NCBI RefSeq assembly: GCF_900496995.4
Contig: NW_024470382.1
Span: 558,001 to 622,000 of the forward strand
Length of the DNA stretch: 64,000 nucleotides
Reading direction: 5' to 3'
DNA from: Aquila chrysaetos chrysaetos
Lineage: Eukaryota; Chordata; Aves; Accipitriformes; Accipitridae
Shown piece by piece: positions 1 through 12,632 of the stretch. The notes under the pieces were generated by a model that worked only from the letters and a program-made list of their open reading frames with translations, was not told where the DNA came from and ran no database searches. Every line of letters starts with the position of its first letter. Position 1 is the first letter of the stretch. A program made the position numbers and the translations under genes.

Positions 1-169
1 TCTTCGTTTTTTCTGACCTCAGACTCTTGCCCATCTTCCTTTCTCACCCCAATCCGTCTTTGCTTCCTCTGCATTTGAACTGGGTGGTACTTTATTCTAT
101 GCTGATGGAGTGAAAATCCCAGGAATCCTGAAACCAGAGGAGAACTAACCTGCCCTGTTTTGGTTTTAG

Positions 170-249
170 CGTGTGGCAGCCTGGCAATCAGCCGCCTGCT
201 GCGGGGACCATCCAGCTCACGCTCTGCAGTACGTGCAATGGAGAGAAAG
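170..249 (+). other. Exon-like segment, unknown gene
   Basis: An 80-nt open segment between a pyrimidine-containing acceptor (ttttggttttag) and a donor (aaag/gtgaaa). One frame reads VWQPGNQPPAAGTIQLTLCS followed by TCNGEK. I do not recognise the protein and see no clear partner exon, so this is only a candidate. Confidence 0.22.
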
Positions 250-3200
250 GTGAAAAATTTGGCTACTAAGCAAGTCTGGCAACCATGTGTAAGTTCAATA
301 TTTTCAAAGGTTCAACACATGCCCAGATATTTGTGTGTTTCCAAAGAAAGAGTAGAAAGTCCAACAGTGACACCAACATAGCCTCTGTGCTAAATTTAAT
401 GTCCCTGTTTCTCAAATGTGAAGAAGTTAAGACTTTCTAAATGAAAGTTTTAAAAATTCTTTGTATATAATTAAAGCAGCATGTATTCCTTATGATCATT
501 CTTAGCAAGGACTGAGGCGTTTCTGTTCTGTTTTTCCTAAAAATCAGCTGGAGGCCCTCTATATGTAATCTTACACCAAGAAAAGTTTTTGGCAAACTTG
601 GAGTAACTGAAAATGTGGCCTTAAAATAGGAAGTGTTGACTAGCCATAACCAACAAAGTGCGTTGATGGTAATATGACAAAAATAAAACATTGTACCTAC
701 TTGCTACAGCATTAACTAAAGCTAGAAAATGCTGTAATTTATTTTGTGCCTGCAGTTTTAATTCTGCTCCATTTTTCCTGTGTGCTCACTTGGCAAGAAC
801 AGAAAGTTATCATAAATGCTATAGCCAAGCGCATGCACACAAAGAAGAAAAGCCGAGGTTTTGTGAATCACTTGACGTAGCAGTGCTTGGCTGTATGCCT
901 TCAGCACTGCTTTAGTGTGTTTGTTGCGATTTTTGTCGGGCTGTCTTTCCTCTCTTACTTCTTTGATATTGAATTTACATCTTATTATGTACAGCCTTTG
1001 CTACTACTTGAGCAGAAGGCCGTAAATCTGTCATTGTGAGCAATACAACAGAGATTTCTAATTACTAAGCTAAATAAGTAACAGCTATTTTAAGTTACAT
1101 ATTTTCTGCTCTCCCAAACGAGGCAGGCATTAGACTGTCAGGAAACTGAAAGTTGGTCCTGCTTCTGGATAGTATATATGAAAGCAGAAGTCTAAGTATT
1201 TCTGGCAAGACTTGTAACTGGTCATTACACTCACTTCTGGTTTTGTCTAGATGGTATAGCATAGGTTAATTTTCCCCACTCATTTCGAGTGTTTTTGCAG
1301 GTCTGTACCAAGACTGTACCTTTTCCGCTGTGTAGGATAACAGCTGTTGGTACAGTCTGTAAAGCAACCCAGCATAGGTTTTGTTCAATACATTTACACA
1401 CACAAAAAAAATCCAATCTGTCAAGTCATGAATGATAGGAAGATCATGGGTACAGTGTTTGCAGTATACTGATTGTTTGCAGTGATTCAGTTAAGAAAAT
1501 CAAACAGGACAAGAATACACTATTTTGAGGAAAATTACTGTGTTGCAAACACCAAAGTACTAACAATGAGAAGGCAAGGGAATCCCCTGTTTCTGTTCCC
1601 CTGCTAACTAAATCGCTGGGTTACACCAAATGTGTAAGTACAAAGATGTTTACTTTTCTGTAATTCAGGGTAAATATTTGGCACATGCTTGTAAAATTAT
1701 AAATCTGTTGACCAAATTATATTCCTCTTTCTTACAGAAATAAGTAATCAACAGTGTGTTTGTCTTCTCTCCCATTCTTACATGTTGTGACTTCAAGTGG
1801 GGGAAATTCAGTAAAGGTAATATCTCCATTTTCTCCAGACTGTGCTTATTTAAAGTTGTTTCCAGTTCACCTTTCAGTAACAAGCAAGCCGAGATGGATT
1901 GGCCAGAAGCCCAACTACAGAGCTCAAAGAGAGGTTCGTATGTTCAGACTCAAATCTTGTGTGTGTTCAGCCTTAAAGGTCGTCCCTGACTTCAGTGATG
2001 TCAGTGGGGAAACCCTGCTGCGCTTTTGTTTGTCCTTGTGCGAAGGTCTAAAAATGTCAAAGAAGAAAAGCAAAGCAACTACTTAGAAAAGTTTAAGGCT
2101 TCAGTATAGAAACTAACCACAGGCTATTGGTGACTTCTAAGTGAGACTGCATTATTTCATCAGCTCCTGCTTGTATGTGAACTTGGGTCTCTGTCACTAT
2201 TCCTTTAGCTTAGATGGTTTTGTTTTTCAGCTACTTATTAAGAAGACCTTTTGTGGAGAAACATGGGACAATCTTGTATTTGTTAAGTAATGGCTGCCAC
2301 TAACACGGCTTCTTATCTGAAATAATTGGGCAGAGGATGAACCAGGATGCCCGTCAAAAGGTCCTTATTTGTATTAAGTTCTGCTACTACTGTGCACTTT
2401 TTTCAAGGCTTTTCCTGACACAGTGTCAAATTCTTTTTCAACACTGAATAGTTCTTTATGACATTTCTGAGAAGTTTTTGAAAATATCTCCTTTAACAGA
2501 TGAGGATTCTAAGGCACAGAGATTAACAACTTATGAAGGGTCAGACAGAAATTTTGTGGCTAATACCAGATACTGAAGCCAAATTGCCTGAATGTGTGAG
2601 ATGATTGTGTTGTTTGACCCTTTTTCTTCAGAGTTATGCTATCCATGCTTGCAATGGGGATTCCCAGTACAGAATAGTTACTGTATCCAGCTAAGGACTG
2701 TTGTAACTATCTCCAGAGACTATAACTGAAACCAGCTGCTAATTTTTAAGCCACTACGTATGTGATAGCGCACTATTCTTTCCTGTAGCTTTTTTATAAG
2801 CTTGCAAAAAACAACTTTTCCTTTCAGACCTTGATTACCTTCTTAAGCAGAAAAAAAATAATCACAAATCTGTTTCTAGCTTATTTTTGGTTCTCCACAA
2901 AAATGTCTTGCTAAGAATTTTAGCACAACGTGCAGTGCCGTAGGACTGTCAGACCCAAGTTAACATCTTACTATGTGCTGATGGGTAAGTTCTTATATCT
3001 TACCATTGTGGGGGGTGGGTGAGATTGGTAAGGAGAAATGCAAATAATTCCTGATAGTAGAATTGTATTTTAAAAAAAAAGTGACATAGTTTCTAAGGAG
3101 TTACTACTAGTCTCTACAGAAATTGAATGGATGTTAAGTGTATGTCCTTAAAAAAAAAAAAGAAAAAGGCAAAAATACTGGAGTTCTAACTGTCCAAATT

Positions 3201-6200
3201 GGAGGTGGCTTTTTACATAGTCTTCATTGAGATTCTTGCTTAGACACTTTGCTAGAGATGCCTTCTGCTGCTGCTGAACAGTTGCTGCAGCATCTAACTG
3301 GAGTTTCTATGTGAAAGATGAATGTAGCTCTTAAGTGACTAAGTAAATCTTTGCAAAAGTATCATGTCAACTGTTATGAAAAACTGGATATCCTGTGATA
3401 CCATTTCAGCGTAGGAGGCTCCATGCTTAAGGCCATGCATTAAAGCCGCAAAGGCCCTAGGTATCACAAAATAATGTTGAACTGCATGACTTGGAGAGGG
3501 TCTGTGGCTCGGTGAAACATGAATCCCTAAGATGTGTGTTAAGTACTGCAAGACTGAGCAGCACAGGACCTTGGTGTTGCCATGGGTTTGCCTCCAACTC
3601 ACAGCCATGATATCAGACTTTTTTTATTATCATGCATTTTAGGCCCAAAGTTATCCCCCTTTAGATTCACTGTCAAAAATTACTCTTGGCTTCAGTAGAA
3701 GCCAAATCCTTTTATTTAGGAAAGGGTTGTAGCTACCGAGTTGCATCGATTGAGTTATGTATGTGAACTGGCATGTTGTATCTTTCTGAATGAATGGTAA
3801 AGTTTACAGCAAGTTGCTGGTAGTCATCTTCCTTACAATACTTAAATGAATGTTATGTTTACTGGGCTGCGTATTCTTATCACTCAGAAAAAATTCCAGT
3901 CAACCCAAGTGGAAGCTTTGCCTGTAAGAGAGATGCGTGATTGAGTTTTTGACTCTTAACTGTACTCTGTTGCTACGAATGTATTCTTGCATGCCCCCAA
4001 ATTTAATAAATGTATTCCTGTAATCAGAGCTTATTCAATGCAGTGGAAAAGTACAATGAGCGTGCTTCCAGGGCCTAAGAATGTGCTATTGCTTAATAAG
4101 TTGCTTAAAGCCCCTCAAATAAAAGTGGAACAAACACTCAGTTGAGGAGAGTTGACATATCCCTTCTCTCCAGCTTTAGGAGTGTGCATCTTCCTCGATT
4201 TCTTGAATAAAGCTGTTGATCAGTCTCTGCTGCTTGAGCATATTGTGAGCAAAGATGAGACACTGTTGTAAAGAGAGCCACAGAGAATTCTGGCTCCCCT
4301 CCATCCTACTGAGCCAGAACCGGCACTTATGAAGATAACAAACTTCTGTTCATAAAACACTGCTATGCACACTGCATTAGAAAGCTCTGGGTTGGAAGAC
4401 AGCCAGTGCCTTTTGCAAAAGTTGAAAGAATTTTGCTTCAGATGCTTACAGACAGAAGGATATTGCAAAAGAAAGAGAACTGGACAGGATTGCTAGAGAA
4501 TAGAGTGGCCATAGTCGCTAATAAGGCGAGAGGAGAAAACCCACCTTTAGTCTGTTAAGCAGTAGCTACTTTGCTCTTTATTGTTTTTTGTAAACCATAA
4601 TCGGGTTTTGTGGTTTGTTTTTTTTTTTTAATCACTTTAGGAGGTTCTTGCCATCACCTTCATCCCTGGCTGGAGAGTCCTGCTTCATCAGCTGTGGTGA
4701 ATCAACTGTCTGTATATAGCTAAGGAGCCAAACACTCTGTTAAAAGGAGCAAAAATAACACTACATTTATTTACCCCTGGTTTTTGTTCTTTCAAATTAA
4801 TTACAGGGATGTTTATGAGACAGGGTAGTTGACCACACAAATATAGGTCATTCATAATACACATAGTCTGGGAGAAACTGTAATTGCTATGCTAAATATA
4901 ATTTATTCTGTGGTTCCAATCAGCTATATATTTAATTTTATTTTTCCATTCTTCTTCTAAGGGCACTAGTAAACATTCTTTCAAGCAGGAATAGTAATGA
5001 TGAGAAAGTAATAGTCTGAGTAAACTATCCAAGTGGCTGCCTTTCTTTTTTCACTTCCTACATTTCTGGTGTCCTCTGGCATCAGAACAGAAGTATATGT
5101 TAGTCCTAGGCTATGTAAATGAAAAGTTCTGTCTACATTACAATTGAAAACATGCCAGGTCACATGGTTTCCACTTGACCAGTTACAGCAGTGCTGTTTT
5201 GCAAATAAGGCTTTAACCGTGTTCCAAGTGTGAAGTCCTGAACTAACCAAGTCTGTAGTAACTGGGTCACCTGCCACCACAGAGTTTTTTGTGACGTAAG
5301 TCATAGCACTTTTGCTTCTGCAAATATTTGTATAAGTGCATAGCTGTACCAGTATTTATGTTGACATTGAAGATTGAAGATGCATATTCAGGAAGCAGAA
5401 ACAATACCATGTGTAACTAAGATATGTAAAAGGAATATAAACTCTAGTTTTAAAAAATCCAGCAACTAAATTCCATGGATTTTTTAAGAAACATTGTAAT
5501 TACTTCAGGTTTACTTCTTAATGGGCTTTTTGCACCCTGAGAGCATTGACACGGCCCACTGTTGGAGAAAAAGAATTAGTAGCAGTAGCCTGACAGAGCT
5601 CAGGGACCCCGAAAAGAAATCAGTGTACCACTGGATGAATCACTGTGAAACAAAAGAACAGTTCCTGGCCTGTAGCGCTGATTGCTGAGTGTATGATAAA
5701 CACAATATATGCTTGTTGTGAAGTAGAGAGACTGTGTAACAATATGTAGGTCGTTTCACATGTAGTTGCCTAAGATGTAGGAGATCAGATTGACCATGGG
5801 GTTGCCATACAGCCAAGGAGCTGTAGTCTTAGACCACCCTGTTGTGCTGTGGAGGCAGGATGATAAATACCCCCAAATTGCCCCAAAGCCCTAGCAGTCT
5901 AAAAAGAGAGTAAGAGAACAGGTAAAGATGGTGAAACTGGGTAGCACCACCCAATTTACAAGAGAGCATCTGTCAGCAAGCTGATCACGATCTGTAAAGA
6001 AAGCTGGAATTAAAGCCCTTCTTGCAGCAAGACCTTCCTCCTGGACCTATAGTCTCACTTGGCAGGCCAGATGAGTTTGGCAGACTGGCAGCAGTAAAGG
6101 TATCCGGAAGTGAATCAGGTCTCAGTACCAATTTCTGAATTGCAAGTCTCTCTTCAGACTGTTTATATGTTGGTGTGGACCATAATGAATATTAATTGTG

Positions 6201-7260
6201 TAGTAGTTAGTTGTCCTTTAGGCAAGTCTCTTTGCCATTACCATGTTTCAGTCTCCTGGAATCAGCCAGCTACAGAATACACTTCTTACTGGACTACGCT
6301 GCATCTGTGCCATTGGGAACAGCTCACTTAACCAACTGTGAGTCTCTAGTATCTCCAAAGCTTTCAACTGGTAATAAATCTGAATTGGTTTACTCATTGG
6401 TTTTTTCTCTTACAGGGTAAGAGAAGGCAGTACCAAAACCTGAAACAGCTGTGTTAATTTTTTAAAAGTTACAAACTTTAAGTAGAAGTATAGATTTGGC
6501 TTTTTTTTTGTCTTTTTTTTTTAAAGCAAGGGATTATGCAAATTCACAGAAGTATTTTGCAAATTCAGCTGGGAACTTTGGTCTGAGTTTATTTTCTGCT
6601 ATGCAGATCTTTATTTTTGCAGGTTTCCTTTTAATGGAAACTCCTGGAAAAGGCACAGTCAGCTATTTTTGGCTACTTTTCTTGGAGCAGGGAGTTCAAG
6701 ATACCAGAGAGACTAAAGCTCTCTGTTTCATGCATGAAATTCTTTAACCTCTTGCACTGGAAGAAGCATGAAACCACATGAGATGAGAAGCAGTTACAAG
6801 CAGATGTAGTGAGACTTACTGGGAAGGCAATAGTTTGCATGCTCTTTCAGGATATTGTTGTAGTGGCCATGAGGGTCATTTTATGAAGACAGCAGCAAAC
6901 CCAACTGTATTACGCATCATGCCTGCGGGAGTGCCATCAAGGCCCTGAAAGGACAAACTGTTGTCATGGCCAGGAGTAAAGCCAGTAAAACAGTAATCAG
7001 GCAGCTTATTACAAGTCCCTCAACACACCCTCCCCTCCTTAATTCCTACTCTATTGATATTGGAGCCTGTAATGCTTAGCTTCTATTCATGCGGTTAGTG
7101 CAATGGAAAACTTTGACGAGCAGTTGCCTCTCTCACCCTATGAGAACTATTAGATTAATGGTACACAAGAGCTTCTTTCCTGGAACCCACTGACGTTCTC
7201 CTTCAATGGTTAAGGAAAAGTAAGCCTTGAAAGCTGTTGCTGGTCTTCACCTTCCCTTTG
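250..7260. other. No confident gene; AT-rich intergenic or intronic sequence
   Basis: Short frames only, none resembling a known protein. Isolated AATAAA words occur (for example near 4003). About 5500-7260 may be decayed internal ERVL sequence leading into the pol fragment at 7270, but I could not read any domain in it. Confidence 0.5.
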
Positions 7261-7269
7261 CAGCCTATT

Positions 7270-7820
7270 CGCAGGCACAACAGCACTGGGGAAAACATTG
7301 GAGGTGGAATTCTGCAATATGGTGTCCCATATGACAAGTCGCAGAAACTGTGGAACGAGAACATGAATCGCATGATTTTGCAGAGTTGAAAGCCTTCCAG
7401 CTGGCTTTAGACATTGCTGAAAGGAAATGTGGCCAGTTCTCTCGCCTATACTCAGTCATGGATGGTTGCAAATGCTCTGTGGGGGCGGTTGCAGAAACAG
7501 AAGCAGAGCAACTGGCAGCACAGGGGTAAACCCACCTGGGCTGCCCCATTGTGGCAAGAATGTGTGTCCTGTCTAAAGAACCTTGTTGTTATAGCATGTC
7601 ACATAGATGCTCATGTACCCAAGAATCAGGCCACTGAAGAACATCAAAACAATCAGCAGATGGATCAGACTGCCGAGACTGAAGTGGTTTGGGTGGATCT
7701 GGACTGGCAACGTAAGTGTGAATTATTTATGGCTCAGTGGGCCTATGACACCTCAGGCCGTGTCACATCCCAATTTCTCCGGATGACGACTCAGGTTTGC
7801 CGATTCCCAGGTCAGGATTA
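7270..7820 (+). pseudogene. Decayed ERVL-type pol fragment (RNase H to start of integrase)
   Basis: Plus-strand translation shows an RNase H C-terminal part (a SWMVANALWG block, WQHRGKPTWAAPLWQ), then DAHVPKNQATEEHQNNQQMD and WVDLDWQRKCELF, which lead into the integrase zinc-binding region of bird ERVL-like elements. Upstream codons are only readable in another frame, with stops. It is an old, inactive copy. Confidence 0.7.
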
Positions 7821-7829
7821 AGGTCAAAC

Positions 7830-9170
7830 AGCACCAGGGATCCTTCATCTCACAAAATTCAATTTTTATTCACTCAAAATAATTGGCATGAAACTATGTC
7901 AGTAAACTGTGTAACGTGCTAACCATATGTCAGCAAACGTACTACAAGCCTTGCTTATTTGGGGATCAGTTCAGGGAAGAAAATAAAGAGAGCCCTCCCA
8001 TTGAGTCATGAAGTTCAGAGTGGACCCCCTTGCTTTTTAGACTCCTTCTCACAGAGAAGCCTAGGGGCAGCTCGATCCTGTCCTAGTCCCAGACGTGGTC
8101 AACAGTTTTCTGTCTTAAAGGGATGAGGAGTAGGTATTATGAAAAAAAGAGACAGAGAGAGAAAGAGAAAAGGAAGAGAAAGATTTCACCAGTCCTGGGT
8201 CCAGTGTTTCGTTTTGTTGCTGCTCTCCTGACTCACCAGCTGAAACCAGTTCCCAGCCCTGGTTCAGGACTCCCCTGGTAAGAGGAGCACAAATCCATTT
8301 CCCTTTTCCCACCCTTGCTGGCTGCCATGTGCAGCCGAGCCGGAGGCTGAGCAGGGGAGCGCTCATCCTTCTAGCGCTGCTGATGGTGGCAGAGGAGAGA
8401 GCAGCCTCATCCTGCTGAGCGCAAGGTCACTCTCCCGCCTCGGCTGCCCCTTGGCCTGGCGCTGCTCAACAAACTGCTGCCACACATAGGCTGGGCAGTT
8501 TACATGTTGAGCCCTGGGGACAGCTGCTTCAGGGGAATGGGGAAATGGCTCCGCTCCATCCTGCTGCGGGAGCTGGGCTCAGCCTTGGTGTTGAGGGCCG
8601 GGAGCGGGTGCCCTCCAGACAGCTAAAGACAGGACTGGCTGTGCGTCTTCCTTGCTGCTCTCCAGCTCCTCCGTGACCAGGAATGGGAAGTATGCGGATC
8701 CAGCGTATGCCACCTGTGGATGTCCCAGGTCAAACACGGAGTTCAGGCCTGCATCAAGTAAATAACAGGTCTCCAGCTGTTTGTTCAGGCAAGATGAGAA
8801 TGCTTTCTTTCTCCCCTGCGTTAGTGGGGTCCAAATTGTTCAGCCCACCCCTTGAGTGAGCTGTGCCTGCTTTCAGGCTTCTGGCACTTCTGCGGCTGTT
8901 CAGGAGAGCCCCTCCAGGTGAAATTGCCTTGATAGCATATTTCCATACATTCTATATGGTATGTCTAGATATTTTGATGGTTGTAATATTTTGTACCAGC
9001 CGTGGAAACTGGTTTGCTGCTAAATGACTGTAAAAGTGAGATTTGGTAAATAATTATTAGAAATCTTATATTAATGCTATGATTGAAATAACAGACAAAA
9101 GCATAGCCAAGCAATTAACTAGTAGAGGTAGTTACTCCTAAGTTTTGCAGTTCTTTGCTCTTATGACTAG
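7830..9170. other. GC-rich then AT-rich spacer, no gene seen
   Basis: About 8040-8900 is GC-rich and repeat-like (many agctg and ctgcc words) without coding signal. It then turns AT-rich before the LTR at 9172. Confidence 0.4.
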
Positions 9171-9171
9171 A

Positions 9172-9587
9172 TGTTCCTGTACGCTAGATGAGAACAATGT
9201 TGAAACGGACCACATGTGATTGAAACTGCTTTAAGCTTCAAAGTCAAAGAACAAGGACAAGAACAAAGAGTTCAAGGACAGCCAACAAGAACTTCAAATG
9301 GGTCAGTGGTCGGAAAAGCAGCCCTTTGACTCAAATGGATCCTTCATTGCGCATGATCGGATGTAGGCAGTACTATGATAATCAGTTATAATAATTTTTA
9401 TGTATATGTATACTAATCTGATTAATATGTAATTAGTTATTCTATATAACCTGTTTGTGCTAATGCTGTGGCATGCACACTAGGTGGAATTATCCCCCAT
9501 GCATCCAGTACTGCAATAAAGAATGCCTGCTTTCTAAAACTCCCAAACTAGTCTTAGAGAGTTTCTTTGACCGGCTTTTCAGTATCA
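9172..9587 (+). mobile_element. Solo LTR, ERVK-like
   Basis: AT-rich U3 with a tatataac TATA box (9443), AATAAA (9515-9520), and an R/U5 with CTGCTTTCTAAAACTC and GGCTTTTCAGTATCA at the end. This is a familiar bird LTR layout. No clear target duplication was found. Confidence 0.6.
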
Positions 9588-9652
9588 GACCTCCTTGGCT
9601 TGAAAAACAAGCCAGAACTTCACTGTTTCTGTGCTTTTGTCCTCTGCCCTAG

Positions 9653-9753
9653 GTGATGACTCCCTGGCCAGTCCAAGAGACACATCTGTAAAGGGCCGCC
9701 TGTGCAGTGCATGTCCTTCCATCCTGGGACCATCAAAGCAGACCTCCCTCCAG
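9653..9753 (+). other. Exon-like segment, unknown gene
   Basis: 101 nt between a strong acceptor (cttttgtcctctgccctag) and a consensus donor (cag/gtaagt). One frame reads DDSLASPRDTSVKGRLCSAC and onward without stop. It is flanked by LTR material, so it may be part of a repeat or of a repeat-derived transcript. Not recognised. Confidence 0.25.
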
Positions 9754-10269
9754 GTAAGTGAATGGTGGGAAATGCATACTCTTGGAGCCCGAGTGTCCTC
9801 TAGTGACAATCTGCTGGTCAGCTTCTTCACCAGGGCTAGTTCAAAGCCTACGCAGCAGGATGGAACTGTTGCCCAACAAGTTTTCTTCCTGTCCTGTAAG
9901 AGCTCAGTGCTGCTAATGCCATTTCTAGCTTGGCTGGGAAGCAAAGGTCTTGTACCATTGTTTACCTCAAAGATTAGGGGAGGAGACGATACTTTTTTAT
10001 TAGCTGTTAGATTTTTTTTCACAATGCAGTGTTTGTGGGTCACTGACAAGACAATCATGGAGGTGGTGGCTGAGATTCTGTAATGGAAATTCTGTTGTTC
10101 TGGAACTAAAGCCCAAATCACCCTCTAACAGTCTTAGTCAGGCTACTGAATGTTAAAGTAGGTGGTTTCTTTTCTTAAAACTGAAGATAATTTAATTAGA
10201 GGCAGAGCCTGCTTGGAAGTTTTGGTAGTTTGGGGACAGAGGACAGTTGGGGGTTGGGGCCCTTGGGGC

Positions 10270-11511
10270 TGTTTGTCTCAAAGATTGTTAGGTGTGAGAG
10301 ACTGGACTGTCATCTTGTCCTGGTTTCAGCTGGGATAGGATTAATTGTCTTCCTAGTAGCTGGTACGGTTCTATGTTTTGAGTTCAGTATGCGAAGAATG
10401 CTGGTAACACTGATGTTTTCAGTTGTTGCTAAGTAGTGTTTAGTCTAAAGTCAAGGATTTTTCAGCTTCTCATGCCCAGCCAGCGAGAAAGCTGGAGGGG
10501 CACAAGAAGTTGGCACAGGACACAGCCAGGGCAGCTGACCCAAACTGGCCAACGGGGTATTCCATACCATGGGACATCACATCTAGTATATAAACTGGGG
10601 GGAGTGGGGGCGGGGGGGGAATCGCCGCTCAGGGACTAACTGGGTGTCGATTGGTGGGTGGTGAGCAATTGCACTGCCCATCATTTGTACATTCCAATCC
10701 TTTTATTATTACTGTTGTCATTTTATTAGTGTTATCATTATCATTATTAGCTGCTTCTTTTCTGTTCTATGAAACCGTTCTTCTCTCAACCCACGAGTTT
10801 TACTTCTTTTCCCGATTTTCTCCCCCATCCCACTGGGTGGGGGGGCAGTGAGTGAGCAGCTGTGTGGTGTTCAGTTGCTGGCTGGGGTTAAACCACAACA
10901 CATCTCAAGCCATTCATCTCAAGGATTGTTACTGTTTATCTCAGGTGATTTGTCTCTGGGATGGCCTTTCTAAGCAGGACATTCCTCCGTCCATAAGGAC
11001 AATTACCAGGCCACTGAGGCATCCGGGGAGGAAAGGGGCTGGATCCGGCGTAGCATGAAGGAACGTGGAGGCTACCATTCTCACGGAAACTGTAGTCTTT
11101 GAGATAAGGTACTCGTTTCTAGTGTTGATCATGCGAAGGTCGTGTGATAGACGAAACCTGCAGTGTGTTAACAGTGCATGAACAATACGTATGTGCATAC
11201 GTCATTGAAATATGCCCTATTAAAAAAAATATGTGGAGACAAGCCATGGTGTGCACCCACCACAGAAGAATTGAAGACTGAGGACCAACGGGACGTCGCT
11301 GGATCCATGGTCGTGACTATCCTTGCAACTCTATCCCGAGTGCTTGCTCGATTTCTGCCTTTTCTTTCATTCTATCCTATCATTATTATTTTCTTCTTTT
11401 GATACATTTGATAATAAAAACTCTTATGGTTATATGACATTTGACTTCGTTTGTGTCTTAATCTCACTCTTGGGATCATATCAAAACCTTCCCCAATATT
11501 GGATTGGGACA
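10270..11511 (+). mobile_element. Older LTR-like repeat hosting the 10316 LTR
   Basis: Sequence on both sides of the inserted LTR shares the phrase tctcaa(a/g)gattgtta and continues to an AATAAA (11413-11418) followed by a TTTGTGTCTTAATCTC-type R/U5. Without the insertion it is about 650 bp. The ends (TGTTTG and GGGACA) are guesses; no target duplication was found. Confidence 0.4.
10316..10900 (+). mobile_element. Solo LTR, avian ERVL-like, perfect 5-bp target duplication
   Basis: Starts TGTCCTGGTTTCAGC and ends GGTTAAACCACAACA (585 bp). The 5-bp direct repeat catct flanks it at 10311-10315 and 10901-10905. A TATA box (agtatataaa) lies near 10585. It is inserted into an older repeat whose halves are on either side. 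Confidence 0.9.
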
Positions 11512-12479
11512 CTTGGTTGAATCATCAAGGGAGTGAGAAAGGACCCCACTGTGATGTGCTTTGTGATCATGCAGTGCCTGCAGCTAACGGGTAGAAGAAC
11601 GGACCGAATTTATATCTGTGATAGCATCTGATGACTGGTGCCTTTGACTGATGGCAACCATCAATGGCACAAAGGCACCAAATCATGGTCTCTAAGATGC
11701 CATCTGGGGTGTCTATCGCATACCTTCCCTGAAGGAGAACTGCTTTTCGTGTAAGACTTGTGATTTCCATGCCAGCCCTGGCATCTCCTGTAGCTTTGTG
11801 GACCTGGATCTGAACCTTGAACTGAGTAGATGCTCTGAATTCTGTAACCCAATTTGGGGCTGAACATGAGACAACTGTCAATATTGTCAGCCAAGATCTA
11901 GTAAATGCAACAGATGGAGAAGAGGAAGAGAGACTGAGTTCTCCCTGTGGTACACGACTGCACTGCATCAGAGGAATACTGTTATAGGCCACCCTGAGCA
12001 TCATGAGGAGGTACAGGTTCCATTGCCCTTAATTTGGTCATCAGCTGTCATTTCAGTGGGCCGAAGGAAATTCCTAGGAGCTGCCAAGAAGAGGCACTCA
12101 GATGTTGTCCTGTCTCGATATCAGCCTGCACATATCTTCAATCTGTCTCTATTACTTGCACATCTCTTTGACCACCCCGGCACATCGAATGTCACCAGAT
12201 ATTTGCATCTGAACAGCTCACTCCTGGCCTCCATCACCATTAATTAGCATGGGAACTGAGACAAGGAGCTGACATGCAGGTACCTATTTAATGCAGACCT
12301 GAACTGAGGCAAGAGGAGTCCCACCTCCTCTGGGTTTGTAGTGTGCATGGGAGGGAGCGGAGTCCCCTTCCAGCCCCAGGACTACAATCCCAGCATGAGA
12401 TGCCTCCATGGACTCAGCTGACTGCCTTCCCTCAGCAGGGCTAAAGGAGATCCCTGCCTGTCACTGTGTGGGTGTCCTG
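11512..12479. other. No gene recognised
   Basis: A moderately long minus-strand frame (about 11567-12004) matches nothing I know and shares its stretch with several equally open frames. It is likely repeat-derived. Confidence 0.4.
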
Positions 12480-12632
12480 CTTAATGATGGCACAAGAAAG
12501 AGGCTGCCAAGGGAAGTGGTTGAGTCACCATCCTTGGTTCAGGGACCCGGTTTACTGGTGGACTTGCTAGTGTTAGGTTAACGGTTGGACTTGATGATGA
12601 GGGTCTTTTCCAACCTCAATGATTCTATGATT
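12480..12632 (+). mobile_element. CR1 LINE 3' end
   Basis: Contains gaggctgccaagggaagtgg, gttaacggttggacttgatg and the terminal ttccaacctcaatgattcta followed by tgatt, the hallmark 3' end of chicken-repeat-1 elements, with the ATTCTATGATT tail. A 5'-truncated copy. Confidence 0.9.

Noticed and set aside
9585-10121. 178-codon minus-strand frame overlapped by a 150-codon plus-strand frame
   Set aside because: No protein resemblance; part of it is a dispersed repeat with a copy near 56750.
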